Assembly: GCA_015680685.1 (NCBI GenBank)
Contig: MNCI01018993.1
Coordinates: 154,923-213,385 of the forward strand
Origin: Gnetum montanum
Lineage: Eukaryota; Streptophyta; Gnetopsida; Gnetales; Gnetaceae
Direction of reading: 5' to 3'
DNA: 58,463 nucleotides
Position 1 is the stretch's first letter; each line of letters starts with the position of its first letter. This document shows positions 47,160-58,463 of the stretch, piece after piece. The translations under genes were made by a program, and so were the position numbers. The notes under the pieces are model-generated. The model searched no databases, was not told the DNA's origin, and saw only the letters and a program-made list of their open reading frames with translations.

Positions 47160-48421
47160 CTTAGCCCCCAAACTACAGATTGCATGCAAGTGCAAGGACC
47201 ATAAACTTTTAAATGAGAATGCAATGGATGGGGAAACAAAACAACATGAAACCAAAAATGCAAACTTGAAAGTAAACTATAATGTTCTAAACATGATCAA
47301 AATAACCAAATAATCGAAAGAGACACCGACATAGGCCATCCAAACAACTATTAAAAAATTAAGTTATTGTTATTTTAAGTAAGATCTATAGATATATATG
47401 TGTAATTATATATATATATATATATGTAGATATATGCTTAAGCTCTCATTCTCAATATTCTCACAAGGTAACACTAAAAGTATGCAGACTATTTTGAGCA
47501 AGTGACTTATACAAAACTTAATGAGAAGGATGAGCTAAAACTCATGTTAGATCATAGTAAGCCACAACTTTCAAATTTTTCCTTGGTTTTTTTCTTTTTT
47601 TTGAAAAAATTAAATTTAAAAGGGGAAACATAGGTTAGGTAAGGATTGCTGCCAGACCCTATCACACTCAAGAATTTATTACATTGCCAAAGACATGGTC
47701 TGCATTTCTTTTTCTTTTTTTTTAAAGGAAACTTTGCTAATGGTGTACTTCATTATTGAGGTAGGAAATCCAACACGAGTCTTGCCGATTAGCTACACTA
47801 CCAAAGAGCATGTTCCTTTTGGAAAAATTACCCATCGTGCAGTTCAACCCTCGTGTATGTGCCTTTGATTGGTGGCATCATAGCAGGTCTCTTGGGTGGC
47901 TAAGGATTCTTAAGTAGAAATGAACACACTTCACCTCGTTGTTCACAGGATAGCCATGGATCATCATACCTGAGGGCTTGGGCTTATGAGAGAAAAGGAT
48001 AGAATTTTTGAAGGTCACCTAGTAATTATGACTAGCCACTCTCCAACATCACATATCCTACACTCACATGATCATGATGATAACATGATAAGTTTGTATA
48101 AATCTAATGCTCCATAATCTAACATAACAAATAAACTGAAACCTTGGAATCAATTGGAAAGAGTTATAGTATTTATAAAATATAAAATGGATTTTATAGC
48201 ATTATATTATAATAATAGTAAATTATATTATGCCTACATTATTTTCCAATGGTGTTAAGATGACCCAATATCAAGTAACTCAAATGACAAATGATTATTA
48301 AAATCATATAAAGAACACAATAATCAAAACAATATGCTAAGAAAGAAATAATGCAAACAAACTATGGAAACGCAACTGTATACAAATGAAATGCAAAGAA
48401 AAAGGAGAAGAAAATATGCAA
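47160..48421. other. Non-coding stretch with (TA)n
   Basis: A TA microsatellite with flanks lies at about 47388-47438. At 47620-47900 there are two related modules (CATTGCCAAAGACATGGTCT and CACTACCAAAGAGCATGTTC) and GTTCAACCCTCG, which recalls tRNA-like or SINE sequence. No coding region recognised. Confidence 0.45.
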
Positions 48422-49156
48422 CTAAGAATCTACCAAGTGCCCACGTGGGGTACCTAAGTAGAAATGCTTCAAATGAAATGCATTAAAATTCCTATTCAAC
48501 CTATATCCTTGCAAATCAGCAACCTTGAACACATTTGGGGTAGTGATGTCTACAATTTGGAATGGACCTGACCAAATAGGGGAAAGCTTAGTTTGAGGGC
48601 TAGTTTGACCTGACGCTCTATCCCTCTTAAGGACTAGATCACCCACTTGAAAATTTTTAGTTGGATGTTTTTTATCGAACCATCTCTTGACAATTTGTTG
48701 ATGCTTAAGATTATGAAAATCAGGACCTACACTTATCTTGTTTGATCATTTTCTATAAAGTTTTTCTTTAATATAAGTTTCAATTATAGGTCTAGGTTTT
48801 GGTGGGTTATCAGATATAGCTTTTCTAGGAGAATGTTCCATGGAAGTGTTGTTAAAATTTAGCACACCTTCAAATGTTTTAAGAGGTAAGGTCTTATTTA
48901 TATCTTTGTCTTCCCCTAAAGGTGGTGGATCACTTAGACAAAATCCATCGTGTTGTTGATAAGGTAAGGTGTCTCCATAGTTTTCTTCACCTTCTATAGA
49001 ACTTTGATAGGATTGGATGGGATCTACATAAGAGGCAGGATTATCTATAGTTCCACTCATATAGTCATTTTCAACATGTTCACTACACTCGACCTCAATA
49101 ACCCCAACATAAAGATTAGCATTCCAATCTTCCAAAGATTGATTTTGTTGATCCAA
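48422..49156 (-). pseudogene. Gypsy integrase C-terminal domain behind an acidic segment, one in-frame stop
   Basis: One minus-strand frame runs from 49156 to 48422 with a single stop at 48748-48746. The first 136 residues are acidic and Asn/Ser-rich (SEHVENDYMSGTID, later PPPLGEDKDINKTLP) and unfamiliar. After the stop come IVKRWFDKKHPTKNFQVGDL, then VLKRDRASG, LSPIWSGPFQIVD, NVFKVADLQGYRLNRNFNAF and HLKHFY. This is the gypsy integrase C-terminal domain (family V-x-R-x-x-D-K-K ... F-x-x-G-D-L-V-L ... L-x-P-x-W-x-G-P). The integrase core does not precede it. It is the best-preserved coding frame in the window besides the helical pieces. Confidence 0.75.
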
Positions 49157-49199
49157 GATTGTTACTACTTGTTTTTAGAAGGGTTCTTGGGGTATAGTC

Positions 49200-49950
49200 A
49201 TGTATTCAGATTTTCCTTTGATAGGGATCAATAATTCCAAAAAATCTAACCTAAAGAAGCCCCTAAACTTAGCTTCAAAAGTCCTACACAAGAGCGTACC
49301 ATATGTGGGTTCATAATTCAAACAACATATTGTATTGTTGAGTGCTCTTATTTTTCAAATATATTCACTGTTTTCTTTTCTTATATTTCAAGTTTTACTT
49401 TCAAAGGTAATTTTAATGCCTTTATTTAACATTGTCCTACTAAAAGCAGAGAATTAGATAGCTGAGGAACATGGTAAAATTCAGTTATAGTCAATAGCTT
49501 ATTATTTGAGAGTGTGACTATGCAAATTTCTACACCTTATATATTAAGAAATTTGTCATCACTATTGTTATTGATAATTTTTTAGGGTTTAAAGTTTTGT
49601 AGGGAGTTATGTGATTAGAGCACCTATTATCAATAATCCATGTATCTTGATTAATTGCACTAACAATCTTTGAATAAAAATAGTTAGCTTGATCAAGTTT
49701 TTATTTAGGATTGATACCTTCCTTTTTGTTCACATGTTATTCTCTCTTCATTTGTTATTGCAGGTAGGTTTCATGATCTATTCCTTTTTAACAATCTTTA
49801 TATGTGTGTCTTCTCTTATTACGAAATCCAAATTAAGGAATTAGATATACATTTTTTTAAAACCTTGCTATGATATCAATTGTAAATTTTTTATATGTAA
49901 GAAGATTAAAAAAAAATTGATTTTGTAGAAGTTTGGCAACCTAATATATT
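49200..49950 (-). pseudogene. Copia zinc knuckle and protease remnant
   Basis: The minus strand around 49815-49785 gives FGFRNKRRHTYKDC, a CCHC remnant. Around 49660-49610 it gives DTWIIDNRCSNHITPYKTLN, the copia protease loop (family T-W-I-I-D-S-G-C-S-N-H-M), with catalytic Asp kept and S-G changed to N-R. Downstream, FYHVPQLSNSLLLVGQ fits the end of the protease region. Stops are frequent; the remainder of pol is missing. Confidence 0.65.
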
Positions 49951-50999
49951 GAATGATGTTTGTAGCCCAACTAAGAAAAACTAAATGTTTTCTAATTTTG
50001 TAGTTATGATATCATTAAGATTCAAATGTTTTTTGGGCCAATCTTAGGCTTGTTGAAAATATCATTTTATAATCTATAAGGTTGTAAAATTTCAAATCAA
50101 ATATAACTTCCTTAATAATTCAAATGTGTCCTAAGGGAATATTGAATAAAATTTTTCAATGTCTAGAAAATCTATATGAATACGTTTATGATCTGAGAGA
50201 GTTGAGTAAGTAAAATACTTAATATAAATCTTTTTCAACAATCTACCTAAATACAAAATTTAGAATTAATTTGAGTTGATTGGATGATTAAAATTTGTTA
50301 CACAAAAGTAGCCCCATATGTGATTATTCAACCTTTTGGATTAATGAATTGATAAATATGTTAAATTGATGATGGATGATGAAAGTTATTAGAGAAGAAA
50401 ATTCTGTAACATAAATAAACTTACTATTATAGCATCAAATTGCCTCAATGACATCAATTATTTTACTTAAAAACATGATTTTCCTATATATTTCTAGCCA
50501 AATGATGAGGCTATAATAGAATATGATGGGATAACCATATTTATAAAAGATTGGATTGAAAATTCAACAGACATGATAAATTAAGACCATTTTTTTATTA
50601 CATCTACCCATCAATCTTTTAATAAAATAAAAATAAATTTGTCATTTTTCTTGATGTGATGATAGAGTGAAAATTTAACATTTTTTCCTCTTATTTATCT
50701 TACTGAACACATGGGCCATGACACACTATTTCTAATAGAATAAAGATAAAATCTGAATAGTATTGATCTAGATGTTAATAGATAACTTTTATCTATTATG
50801 ATACCTCATTTTGGTTCTTCATGATTTTCTCACATGCTCACATGGAATGATCAAAAAATGGGGAATCTACCCTCCAAGAAGAACACATCCTTAATTTTCA
50901 AGTATATCTAAAAATAAAATATTTTTGTTTTGAGATGATAACTCATGTTAAGAGTTAACAAAGATCCTTCAATAATCCTAGTTATTTAAAACCCTAGCT
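49951..50999. other. AT-rich stretch, nothing recognised
   Basis: About 1 kb, very AT-rich, with no open frame of note. It lies between the copia remnant and the PBS at 51000, so part of it may be 5' internal sequence of the gypsy element whose LTR is at 51024. Confidence 0.4.
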
Positions 51000-51023
51000 T
51001 CAAGTCCCTCTCAATGGCACCAA
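51000..51023 (-). promoter_or_regulatory. Athila/Tat-type primer-binding site
   Basis: The minus strand reads TTGGTGCCATTGAGAGGGAC directly after the LTR end at 51024. The known Athila/Tat-type PBS is close to TTGGCGCCGTTGCCGGGGAC. It marks this LTR as a 5' LTR and supports the lineage assignment of the whole LTR family in the window. Confidence 0.65.
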
Positions 51024-51450
51024 TGATTAGTAGTGAAGTAATCATATGCCCAATGATATGAATCACAATTGTTTATACACGATTTGGTCAAATTTTGTGG
51101 AGTTAGAACTAGTTGGATATCTTAGATAGCTAAGTTCTCTGATGTTGATTATTATCTTCATAATCACAGTTATGTGGACTTAAGTGTATGGTTAAGTATG
51201 ACTAAGATCTATGATTATGTTTTTTATTATGAAAATATTTAAAGTATAACAATNTTATAGCCTACAAAGGTTAATTGAAAATTTGTAATATGGTGATTTT
51301 CATAGAGTCTATAAAATTACTATTTTGTTGTTGAACTCAACCTATTTGTAGTAGAATTTGAATAAAATTTGTTTTATGAATGAATCATTTTCTATGAATG
51401 AAGAAAAAGAAATTATTTCTCTAGTATAATAATTTCCTATAAAAACCATA
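51024..51450 (-). mobile_element. Gypsy LTR, 3' part, minus strand
   Basis: Minus-strand end ...CACTACTAATCA at 51024, with the shared ATGATATGAATCACAATTGT and ACGATTTGGTCAAATTTTGT blocks near 51055-51102. The upstream part of the LTR beyond about 51450 is not recognisable and is probably replaced by the plus-strand copia element. End coordinate approximate. Confidence 0.5.
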
Positions 51451-52133
51451 TGGTCCTCTCACTATAAAAAGTAGTAGATTAATATACTTTGAATCAACCT
51501 TTCCTTTTCTTCTTCTTCTCAATGAAGTATCATATATCAAATTTGCACTTGAGTATGGCATACCTTATTTTTTATAATATTTAAATTTTTATTTTCCCAT
51601 TTACTTACTTTATTTAATGTTATTTATTTATTTAATGTTCTAATATGAATAAATGTTTTGATCCTTATGCAATTTTTCCTAACAAAGTTTAGGACATTAT
51701 TATATAATCAAGTAGAAGTGTTTTTTTCTTTTGCATTGATGGACTCTATATAAAATTATGCCTATGTCCCATCATCCTATAGGGTAATTTGAATAAAGAT
51801 CATTTTGTTCATCTAGTATGTATTATTATTTGATTCCTTGTTGAAGTAGGAATTTTTAAATCTAATTTATATCTAGGTTATATAAAATTTTATTTGTATT
51901 CCTTGGGCTTGTGAGGTAATTTAAGTAAAAAAAATTTTCAAATATTTTATTATTGTACTTAATCCAAATGATTAAACATTATTTTTGTAATCTGATTTTG
52001 AGCTTAGTGACATTTTCTTTATACTTGTAATGTCATGTCATGTATGTTTAGGATCTTAGTTTCAATGTTAAAATAATGAGATGTTAGCCTAGTGGTAATT
52101 TTATATTCATTTTACATTGCTTTCTATGCAATC
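51451..52133. other. Region upstream of plus-strand copia
   Basis: AT-rich. ACTATAAAAAG at about 51460 would be a TATA box for the plus strand, and a 5' LTR of the copia element would be expected here. I found no matching 3' LTR and no clear PBS; the segment AGTGGTAATTTTAT near 52090 is only a weak PBS resemblance. Confidence 0.3.
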
Positions 52134-52990
52134 ATGACTTCCAAATAAATATTTCTTGACCTCAACATGGAACATAAATTAGATGATGATAATTAAATGA
52201 TGTTTTTGAAAGAACAAGAGGTTGTGAAGACCATCATTGATGTTATGGAGAATCCTATAGAGGATTTAGATCCTTAGCATTACAAAGAGGCTAAGGTATA
52301 TCAAAGTTGGCTTAAGGAGGATAATGTTGCTTGCATCACATTGTTGAACAACATGCAAAATGATATCCTTTATGAATTTGAGCAATATCCAACTACACAT
52401 GCTATGTTGAAAGCCCTCAAAGAAAGGTTTGGTACTACATCTACTATAAGATTGAGAAGCCTAACTCTCAAATTTGATAACTATCAGAAGCATCCTAATT
52501 ACACTATGAAATAACATATACATATGATGTTGAATATGATTCAAGACTTGAAGTTTATTAAGAATAATTTCATGGATGAACAATAGGTACTAGTGGTTTT
52601 TCTCTTACCCCCAAATTTTTAGCAACCTATGTAAGTAGACATGATGCACAATGAGAATATGAAAATATTTGAGGATATTTCATATCATTTAAAACTCAAG
52701 TAGGAGTGTTTGATAATTTCTAAGACCTCTAATATGTAGAAGCTAAATCTAATACCAAAAAGTCAAAAGGGTCATAGAGTTAAAGGGCTTATGGCAAGAC
52801 CTCTCAACAAGCATCTCTACTAAAGAAGGCTAAGGAGGATAAGAAAAAGAGAGGAAAAAGAAAAGAAAACAAAGGCAAGTTTAAGATGACATGTTTCAAT
52901 TATGATAACTAAAGATACTTTGTTTGTAAATGCACTCAGCCTAAGAAGTTATGCTATTATTTTTTACATAAATTCCTTTGTATCATTCAG
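52134..52990 (+). pseudogene. Copia gag, degenerate
   Basis: From ATG at 52134 one frame reads MTSK, stop, then LDLNMEHKLDDDN, EVVKTIIDVMENPIEDLDP, then VYQSWLKEDNVACITLLNNM, ALKERFGTTSTIRLRSLTLK and HMMLNMIQDLKFIKNNFMDE. This is the UBN2 gag fold of plant copia elements. A zinc-knuckle remnant CFNYDN-RYFVCKC follows at about 52893-52935, with Cys-2 and His lost. In-frame stops are mostly changed Trp, Gln, Lys or Tyr codons, as from C-to-T decay. Confidence 0.85.
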
Positions 52991-55300
52991 CATTCTACCT
53001 ACTAAAGCTTTTCATGTATAGACTGTAGACTTGAGAGCAACATATCATGTACTAAGAGATTGAATTGGCTTTATTGAGTATCATTTAAGTTTAGGAAGTA
53101 GCAAAAAGATATACATAGAAAATACCTCTAACATAAATATACTAGACATTGGTACATATAAATTCATCATCTAATAGGTTCACGTTTTATATCTCCATGA
53201 TGTCCTTTACATATCAAAAGTTTGATGGAATTTATTTGTAAATACTACTTTGCTAAAATTGATTTTAGTTTCATGTTAAAAAATGATTTGGTTATGATTC
53301 ATATAGAGTTAGTTTATGATGGAGATGGGTTTTTTATAGTAATTTTCTTAAGCTAGATATTGAATATTCTAACAATAAACATAGTTATTTTTTCTTTCTT
53401 ATTTTTATTAATAATAATGTTGATAATTCCATTTTATGGCATGCTAGGCCAGGCCATATTAGACAAGAAGGAATGATAGGGTTAGCTAGAGGAGGCTTAT
53501 TAGAACCTCTCACTAAAGTTACTCTATTAACTTGTGAGCATTGTCTAGCAAGAAAAGTAACTAGAAAACTATTTGTAAAGCCACTAGAACTAATATAACA
53601 TTACAAATAATCCATTCTGATATCTATGGACTCATGGAATGTTAAGGAAAGGCATGGTGGCTCACACTTCATTACTTTTATAAATGATTATACATGTTAT
53701 GGTCATGTCTTTTATATCTTTCATAAATCTAAGGTAATAGACAACTTTAGACAATATATGATAGAGGTAGAAAATTAGTTAGATAGAAAAAATAAAATAT
53801 TTAGGACTAATTGTGGACATGAATATCTATCAAAATAATTTAAAGAATTCTATGATGAAAAGGAAATTATTAGACAATTAACAATATCCTAAACTTTGTA
53901 ATAAAATGATGTTGTTGAGAGAAGAAAGCATACTTTACTAGACATGATAAGATCAATAATGGTATAGGAAAAACATTTTATTAGTTTTTGAAAAGATAAA
54001 TTATTGACTACAACCTACATCCTTAATGGTTTCCTGAATAAATTAATATCTTCTGACACATATGATTTATGGATGAATAGAAAACCAAGTCTAGATCATT
54101 TACAACCTTGAGGTTTAGTAGCCTATGTATACAACACTTCTCATAGACATAGGAAGTTAGTCTCTAGAGGGAAAAATGTATCTTTATAAGTTACCATTAG
54201 TATTCTAAAGGATATATGTTCATTAGAGAACTACTAGATGGAAGTGTAATTGAGAGAGTATCAAGAGATGTTGACTTTCTTAAAGAGGATTTACCTTACC
54301 AAAGGGAAATAGATAATGATTTTACCTATAATGAAGTAGATGATCTTCATTTTGGTACTACTACCAATCTAACAAAAAATAAGGAGTATATTCCTCCAAT
54401 TCTTAGGGATACAAGAAGTGACTTATGCATTAATAGATTACCTTTATAAAATGAAACCTCCTAAGAACCTCAATTACATAGGAGCACTTACATAATCTTT
54501 CCTTGTTGTTGTATCATAACTAAGTATGCATCTATGAAAGATGGATATGATAACGAGCTATATACATATGATAAGGTCCTCTCATCACCTACTAGCAAGG
54601 AATGGATGAATATTATGATAGAAGAAATTTAGTCTATAAATACTAATCATGCCTAAGACTTAGTTGACCTTCTGTCTAGATGAAAGGCCATTGAAAATAA
54701 ATGGATCCTTAAGATTGAACATAAGACAGATGATTTCATTAAAAAGTATAAGGCTCACCTTGTAGAAAAAGGTTAAATACAATAGCATAGTACAGATTAA
54801 GAAGAAACCTTCTCACCTATAGTTAGGTCTATTTCTATTCATTTCATGTTAGCTATATTTGTGTACCTAGACTAGAAACTTTACTAAATTAGATGTTAAG
54901 ACTACATTTCTTTATGGACAATTGGATAAGGAAATTTATTTGATTTACTTCATAGGTTCATAGTGTAAGGTTTTTAGACTCTCATAATCTATTTATGGAT
55001 TAAAATAATTATTTAGCTTGTAGTACGTAGATTTCATCAAGTGATCAATGTTGATGGATTTACGATGATAAAAAAAGTTCATTATGTATAAGTTAAGAGA
55101 TCCGATAAAATTTTCATTATCCTTTCTTTATATGTGGATGATATTTTACTAGCCAGTAATGATAAAGAGATTTTTATTGCAATAAAAAGTGGCTATCCTC
55201 AAGCTTTAAAATAAAGGACATGGATAAAGTAAATAGTGTACTCTATGTAAAAATTTGAAGGAATCATTAAAGAAACCATCATGGTTCTTTAAAAATTCAT
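52991..55300 (+). pseudogene. Copia pol (PR-IN-RT), degenerate, cut off in RT
   Basis: Order: protease remnant (DLRATYHVLRD region), pre-integrase LWHARPGHIRQEGMIGLARE near 53440 with CEHCLARK, integrase HSDIYG near 53614 (first Asp), FRTNCGHEYLSK near 53800 (second Asp changed to Asn), VVERRKHTLLDMIRS near 53915 (Glu present). Then YDLWMNRKPSLDHLQP, an open piece 54216-54449 (MFIRELLDGSVIERVSRDVD), RT fingers and LYVDDILLASNDKE at 55131-55172 with both polymerase aspartates intact. Similarity ends near 55300; the rest of RT, RNase H and the 3' LTR are missing. Confidence 0.85.
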
Positions 55301-55494
55301 TTAAGATAAATGAAAAATAATATCATGTTCACTATTTTAGTTATACTTCTTGATATAACAATAAGTTTTAAAAGATAACCATTGAAGCTCTCTGTAATGA
55401 TCCTTTAAGGAATAAGTTTCAGTTACAAATATAGGAAACACTAACCTCAAAATCCTCTCCCAATCAGCAGGAGCAAAAGATCCTTAGTAGAATC

Positions 55495-55552
55495 CCAAAT
55501 CCCACATCAGGAACCAGAAACCACATTGGGAACCAGAAACTCATAGCACGAG
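55495..55552 (+). repeat. Short tandem repeat, unit about 23 bp
   Basis: CCCACATCAGGAACCAGAAA is followed by CCACATTGGGAACCAGAAAC, a near-duplicate. Function unknown. Confidence 0.6.
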
Positions 55553-55735
55553 ATAAACTTTAATTTAATTTCAATTTTGTTTTGTATTGATTAGAGTACT
55601 CAAAATTGCACAAATATTTAATTTTTATTTTTTAAATTATTTTACTATGTTTTTCAAAATATAATAGAACTTTCCTAAAATCAAATTTAAGTTTTTAATA
55701 TTTTGCTTAAAAATATTATTATTATTGTTGTTGTC

Positions 55736-55858
55736 ACATAGCCCTTTCAGCTAAGACTACTCCCAAGTTTCGATACCCATACGGGAGGCGCCCTAGACTA
55801 TAGTCTCCTAAAATGAGTTTTCACAGGTGTTCGCGTGTCCAAAATTTACGTATCAACA
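55736..55858 (-). mobile_element. Inverted fragment of the 45.8-kb LTR (first about 120 bp)
   Basis: The minus strand from 55858 reads TGTTGATACGTAAATTTTGG, then ACACCTGTGAAAACTCATTT and GGCGCCTCCCGTATGGGTA. This matches 45822-45950, including the run-in to a TAA/TAT-type microsatellite. Similarity stops there. The sharp start at TGTTGA against gypsy RNase H sequence on its other side indicates an LTR terminus from another insertion of the same family. Confidence 0.8.
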
Positions 55859-55929
55859 ATCCGATCACAATTGAGACAAGTGGTTAGTATCCATATTCTT
55901 AGTTCTCTATCAATCTATCACCATAAGAT

Positions 55930-56165
55930 CAAATTCTTGTAAGATCACCAACCAACCACTATATGACATGGAGGTTCACTATTGGCTTATTCATGAGCAA
56001 CTGAATGGCACTGTGATCCATGTGCACAAACACTTTGTATCCAAGCACATAATGCTTGAACTTTTCTAGCGCAAACACCACTGTCATTAATTGATTTTCA
56101 ATGGTGATGTAATTTAGTTATGCACCCACAATGCTTCAGCTTATGCAATGGATGTAATATAAACG
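55930..56165 (-). pseudogene. Gypsy RNase H fragment
   Basis: The minus strand reads LMTVVFALEKFKHYVLGYKV, then FVHMDHSAIQLLMNKPIVNL. It corresponds to the RNase H at 11540-11960 and is better preserved across this piece (VFALEKF, MDHSAI). It ends 70 bases before the LTR terminus at 55858, so the LTR element probably landed in a gypsy pol gene. Confidence 0.8.
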
Positions 56166-58463
56166 TAATTGGCTGAGTCTCAGTTTATTCTGTCCAAAAT
56201 GAATCACTTGCAGAGTCTGAGTCTCGTAATGCTGCAGCCAACTGCAGCTCAGAGGTCCCTGTCTTATAGATCTTTTATGTTATGTTATCTCATAGCTATC
56301 CTTCCTACAAATTTTTGTCACATGGCCTAGCATGTTACTTCAAAGCTATCTGATGATGCAAAACACTAGTTATTCCCGACTCATCGTAGTGTTTCTATTG
56401 CTCATAGGTTCACCAGTACCCAAAGGTACAGTGCAATGGTAAGGACAATTATCGTGGGTTAGATTTTGGCCTCCACTAAGATACTCTTGTAGCCTAAAGT
56501 TTCCTTGCCTTAAAAAATAATATATTATTTTTAAATCATCACCCAGTTCACGTGTAGCTACGTTCCCATTACTCACTTACTCCACATAGTAATGAGGGAC
56601 AAGATAATGGATCCATGTATTAATCAAGACTGCCCACTACTCATTAGTCCAGGTAGTAATCAGGACTGGAAAACATATAGCCATGTTCCCCCTAGTCATT
56701 TTCTTAAGCCATGCCTACGTTTTAATCATTGCATTATCATAGGATAACATTTTAAGCAAATTCAAGTAACGAAGGCAGGGCATTGTGCCGCTGATGCTAT
56801 AAATCTGTCAAAGTCTACACCAGACACTAATATTTTTAGTTGCTTGCCTTTACTATAATTTATTTATAGAAAGGTCTCTTTTTTACCGTCTGTTACACCA
56901 ACGTTAATGACCTCACTATCTGCGCTTTGTTTTTAGGTTGTAGTTTTCGGTAACGGTTTCTCTATTGTTCACTTTTCTGTCGTATATTGTTAAATAAATA
57001 AGCCTTTAAAACGGTATGAAATTTTTAATGGGAGTTATGTACCTTGATTTATTTCTCTTTTGCTTTTTCAAATGGCACTTGCTGAAGAGCAACGAAGTAG
57101 CTACCTAAAGGGCTATTTCGATGAGTGATTTTGTTCATGGTGAATTGAATAAATAAATCACCCAATTTATCTTTACACTACTATTTATAACCAAATATTT
57201 TTTAAAATAAAAAACTTAGTGGAAGGAAGCCTTGACTCACATTACACAGGATAATAAAGTGGAGAATATGAGAATAGGTAGAGTAAAAATTTGGCTATCA
57301 TATTGTGTATTTGTCCTACACATTTTTGTCAAATGGCATAGCATGCTACTTCAGACATATTTAGTCTTGCAAAATACTAGGTATTTTCAAGTGGGCTCAT
57401 TATTGTCAAGTCATAATATGGTTTCTATACTAGCTTAGTTATATATTTATAATATATATCTATAAATTGGCCGATAGAATCTTATTAGTTTACAAGTAAA
57501 AGGTTCTTTGAGTAAAAAATTTCATGACTTCTGGACAAAGAACAAGATTTAAAAACCCAAATTTTCATGCCTTCTGGATGAAGAACAAGAGTTCTCTACC
57601 TTATTTTTCCTAAGGATGGGTTTTCTGAAAAAAAAATTCCATGAATTAGTGTATGCTCTAAGCTCACAGTGATACATATATGTTATAATTGTAGTACTAG
57701 CATTGGTAGAGTTTAATACAAAATTTTTGATTTTTTTTCCGAGCAATATCATGGTTGAAAACTTAGAATATTTGTAATATAGCTACACCCCAACATATAT
57801 AGTTCAATTAGAAATTTATAACTCATGGCCAATCGAAATTGAACTTATAACTTAAAACTCAAAGCTTTCAAATCAAGAGTTTTACCTCTTCCTTTTTATG
57901 TTTTAAAGAACATTGTTTTTCTTTGTTTTCATGTGCATGTGTTAGGTACTAACTTTTTTATTATTTTAATTTTTAATTATTTTTTCCTTTTCTTATTTTA
58001 TAATATTAACTTCAATTTTCTCTCTTTAACTAATATGCCAAGATGCAAGCACTCATAACAAGTACACTGGTACTCTAAATCAAATTCCATTTGAACCCAC
58101 ATAGTCTTTATTAAATACACTACTTGACCATATACTAAAATCATATCTAAGCAACGTTCATTGTTCATTGTAGTCGTATAGTTTGAATGCCAGAACATTT
58201 ACGAGATCTTTAGCAAATTAAAATAGTGATATCTCAAGGACCTTAACTCCAATTTATGTGATATCTAGTTTTAATAAAAATATAAACTTTGAATTTTAGT
58301 TTAATGAAAAAAGTAATAGAGGGTACATCCTAGGTAGGGTTAATGTTCAAAATTCTTCACGAACAAAGCATTATATAATCACCTATGCATAACTAAATGT
58401 AGATAATACGAAAGAGATTATGCATTATTGAATATACATAAAATAAAATATGCATAGCCAAAT
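56166..58463. other. Non-coding stretch to window end
   Basis: No coding domain recognised. 56305-56402 and 57309-57430 are a diverged direct repeat (TTTTTGTCACATGGCCTAGC against TTTTTGTCAAATGGCATAGC, then TGCAAAACACTAG against TGCAAAATACTAG), 1.0 kb apart, possibly ends of a small element. A GC-richer segment at 56850-56990 contains CCGTCTGTTACACCAACG and GGTAACGGTTTC. The last kilobase is very AT-rich. Confidence 0.4.

Noticed and set aside
47388-47438. Possible origin-like or matrix-attachment AT tract
   Set aside because: A plain TA microsatellite with no supporting motifs.
1-58463. CRISPR array, prokaryotic operon or phage region
   Set aside because: No spaced identical short repeats, no RBS-led gene chains; all coding remnants are plant retrotransposon types.

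Overview
This window looks like gene-poor, repeat-filled nuclear DNA from a large-genome seed plant. A gymnosperm is my best guess. That is inferred from the AT-rich composition, the dense layers of old stop-riddled LTR retrotransposons, Athila/Tat-like elements with an extra ORF 3' of pol, and the lack of any convincing intact host gene in 58 kb. Nothing bacterial or viral (operons, RBS, CRISPR, rRNA) is visible. Nearly every recognisable coding segment is a retrotransposon pseudogene.

Layout. 1-966: 3' part of an LTR with TATA box, telomere-like telobox and an exon-like 103-bp block; its sister copy is a 1,338-bp LTR at 45822-47159. 967-4360: non-coding with small tandem repeats. 4369-4542: tail of an RTE-type LINE. 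4570-13720: minus-strand Ty3/gypsy element of Athila/Tat style: 3' LTR (4570-5648), extra helical ORF (about 5660-8400), spacer, then integrase, RNase H, RT and protease (10296-13720). 13720-18620: mostly unassigned, with a candidate tRNA-derived SINE at 17418-17628. 18630-21350: second copy of the extra ORF. 21600-23213: minus-strand L1-type LINE, ORF1 plus the start of ORF2.

24031 to about 35420: clear nested structure. A minus-strand copia element (LTRs at 24031-24444 and from about 35009 into an N gap) had its RNase H frame split by a second LTR element (24694-31279) with target duplication AGGTT, paired LTRs of about 1.1 kb, a tRNA-Met-type PBS and a long gag pseudogene, but no recognisable pol. 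Instead it carries an ORF resembling the plant putative transposon protein domain. The same kind of domain seems to occur in the extra ORFs near 8 kb and 20.5 kb.

35282-35668: assembly gap. 35924-36229: plus-strand gypsy protease fragment. 36381-37250: minus-strand gypsy LTR. 41851-43621: gypsy LTR with PBS, interrupted by a plus-strand solo LTR (42172-43085). 43680-44400: helical ORF remnant. 44631-45376: two weak candidates for host gene fragments (DUF247-like and a membrane segment). 48422-49156: gypsy integrase C-terminal domain behind an unfamiliar acidic segment. 49200-49950: copia protease remnant. 51000-51450: gypsy PBS and LTR. 52134-55300: plus-strand copia gag-pol pseudogene cut off in RT. 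55736-56165: inverted fragment of the 45.8-kb LTR next to a gypsy RNase H fragment. The rest is non-coding AT-rich DNA.

No gene network is present. The relations are insertional: the order of insertions can be read directly, and LTR promoters are the only credible transcription signals. All family assignments come from reading motifs by eye.
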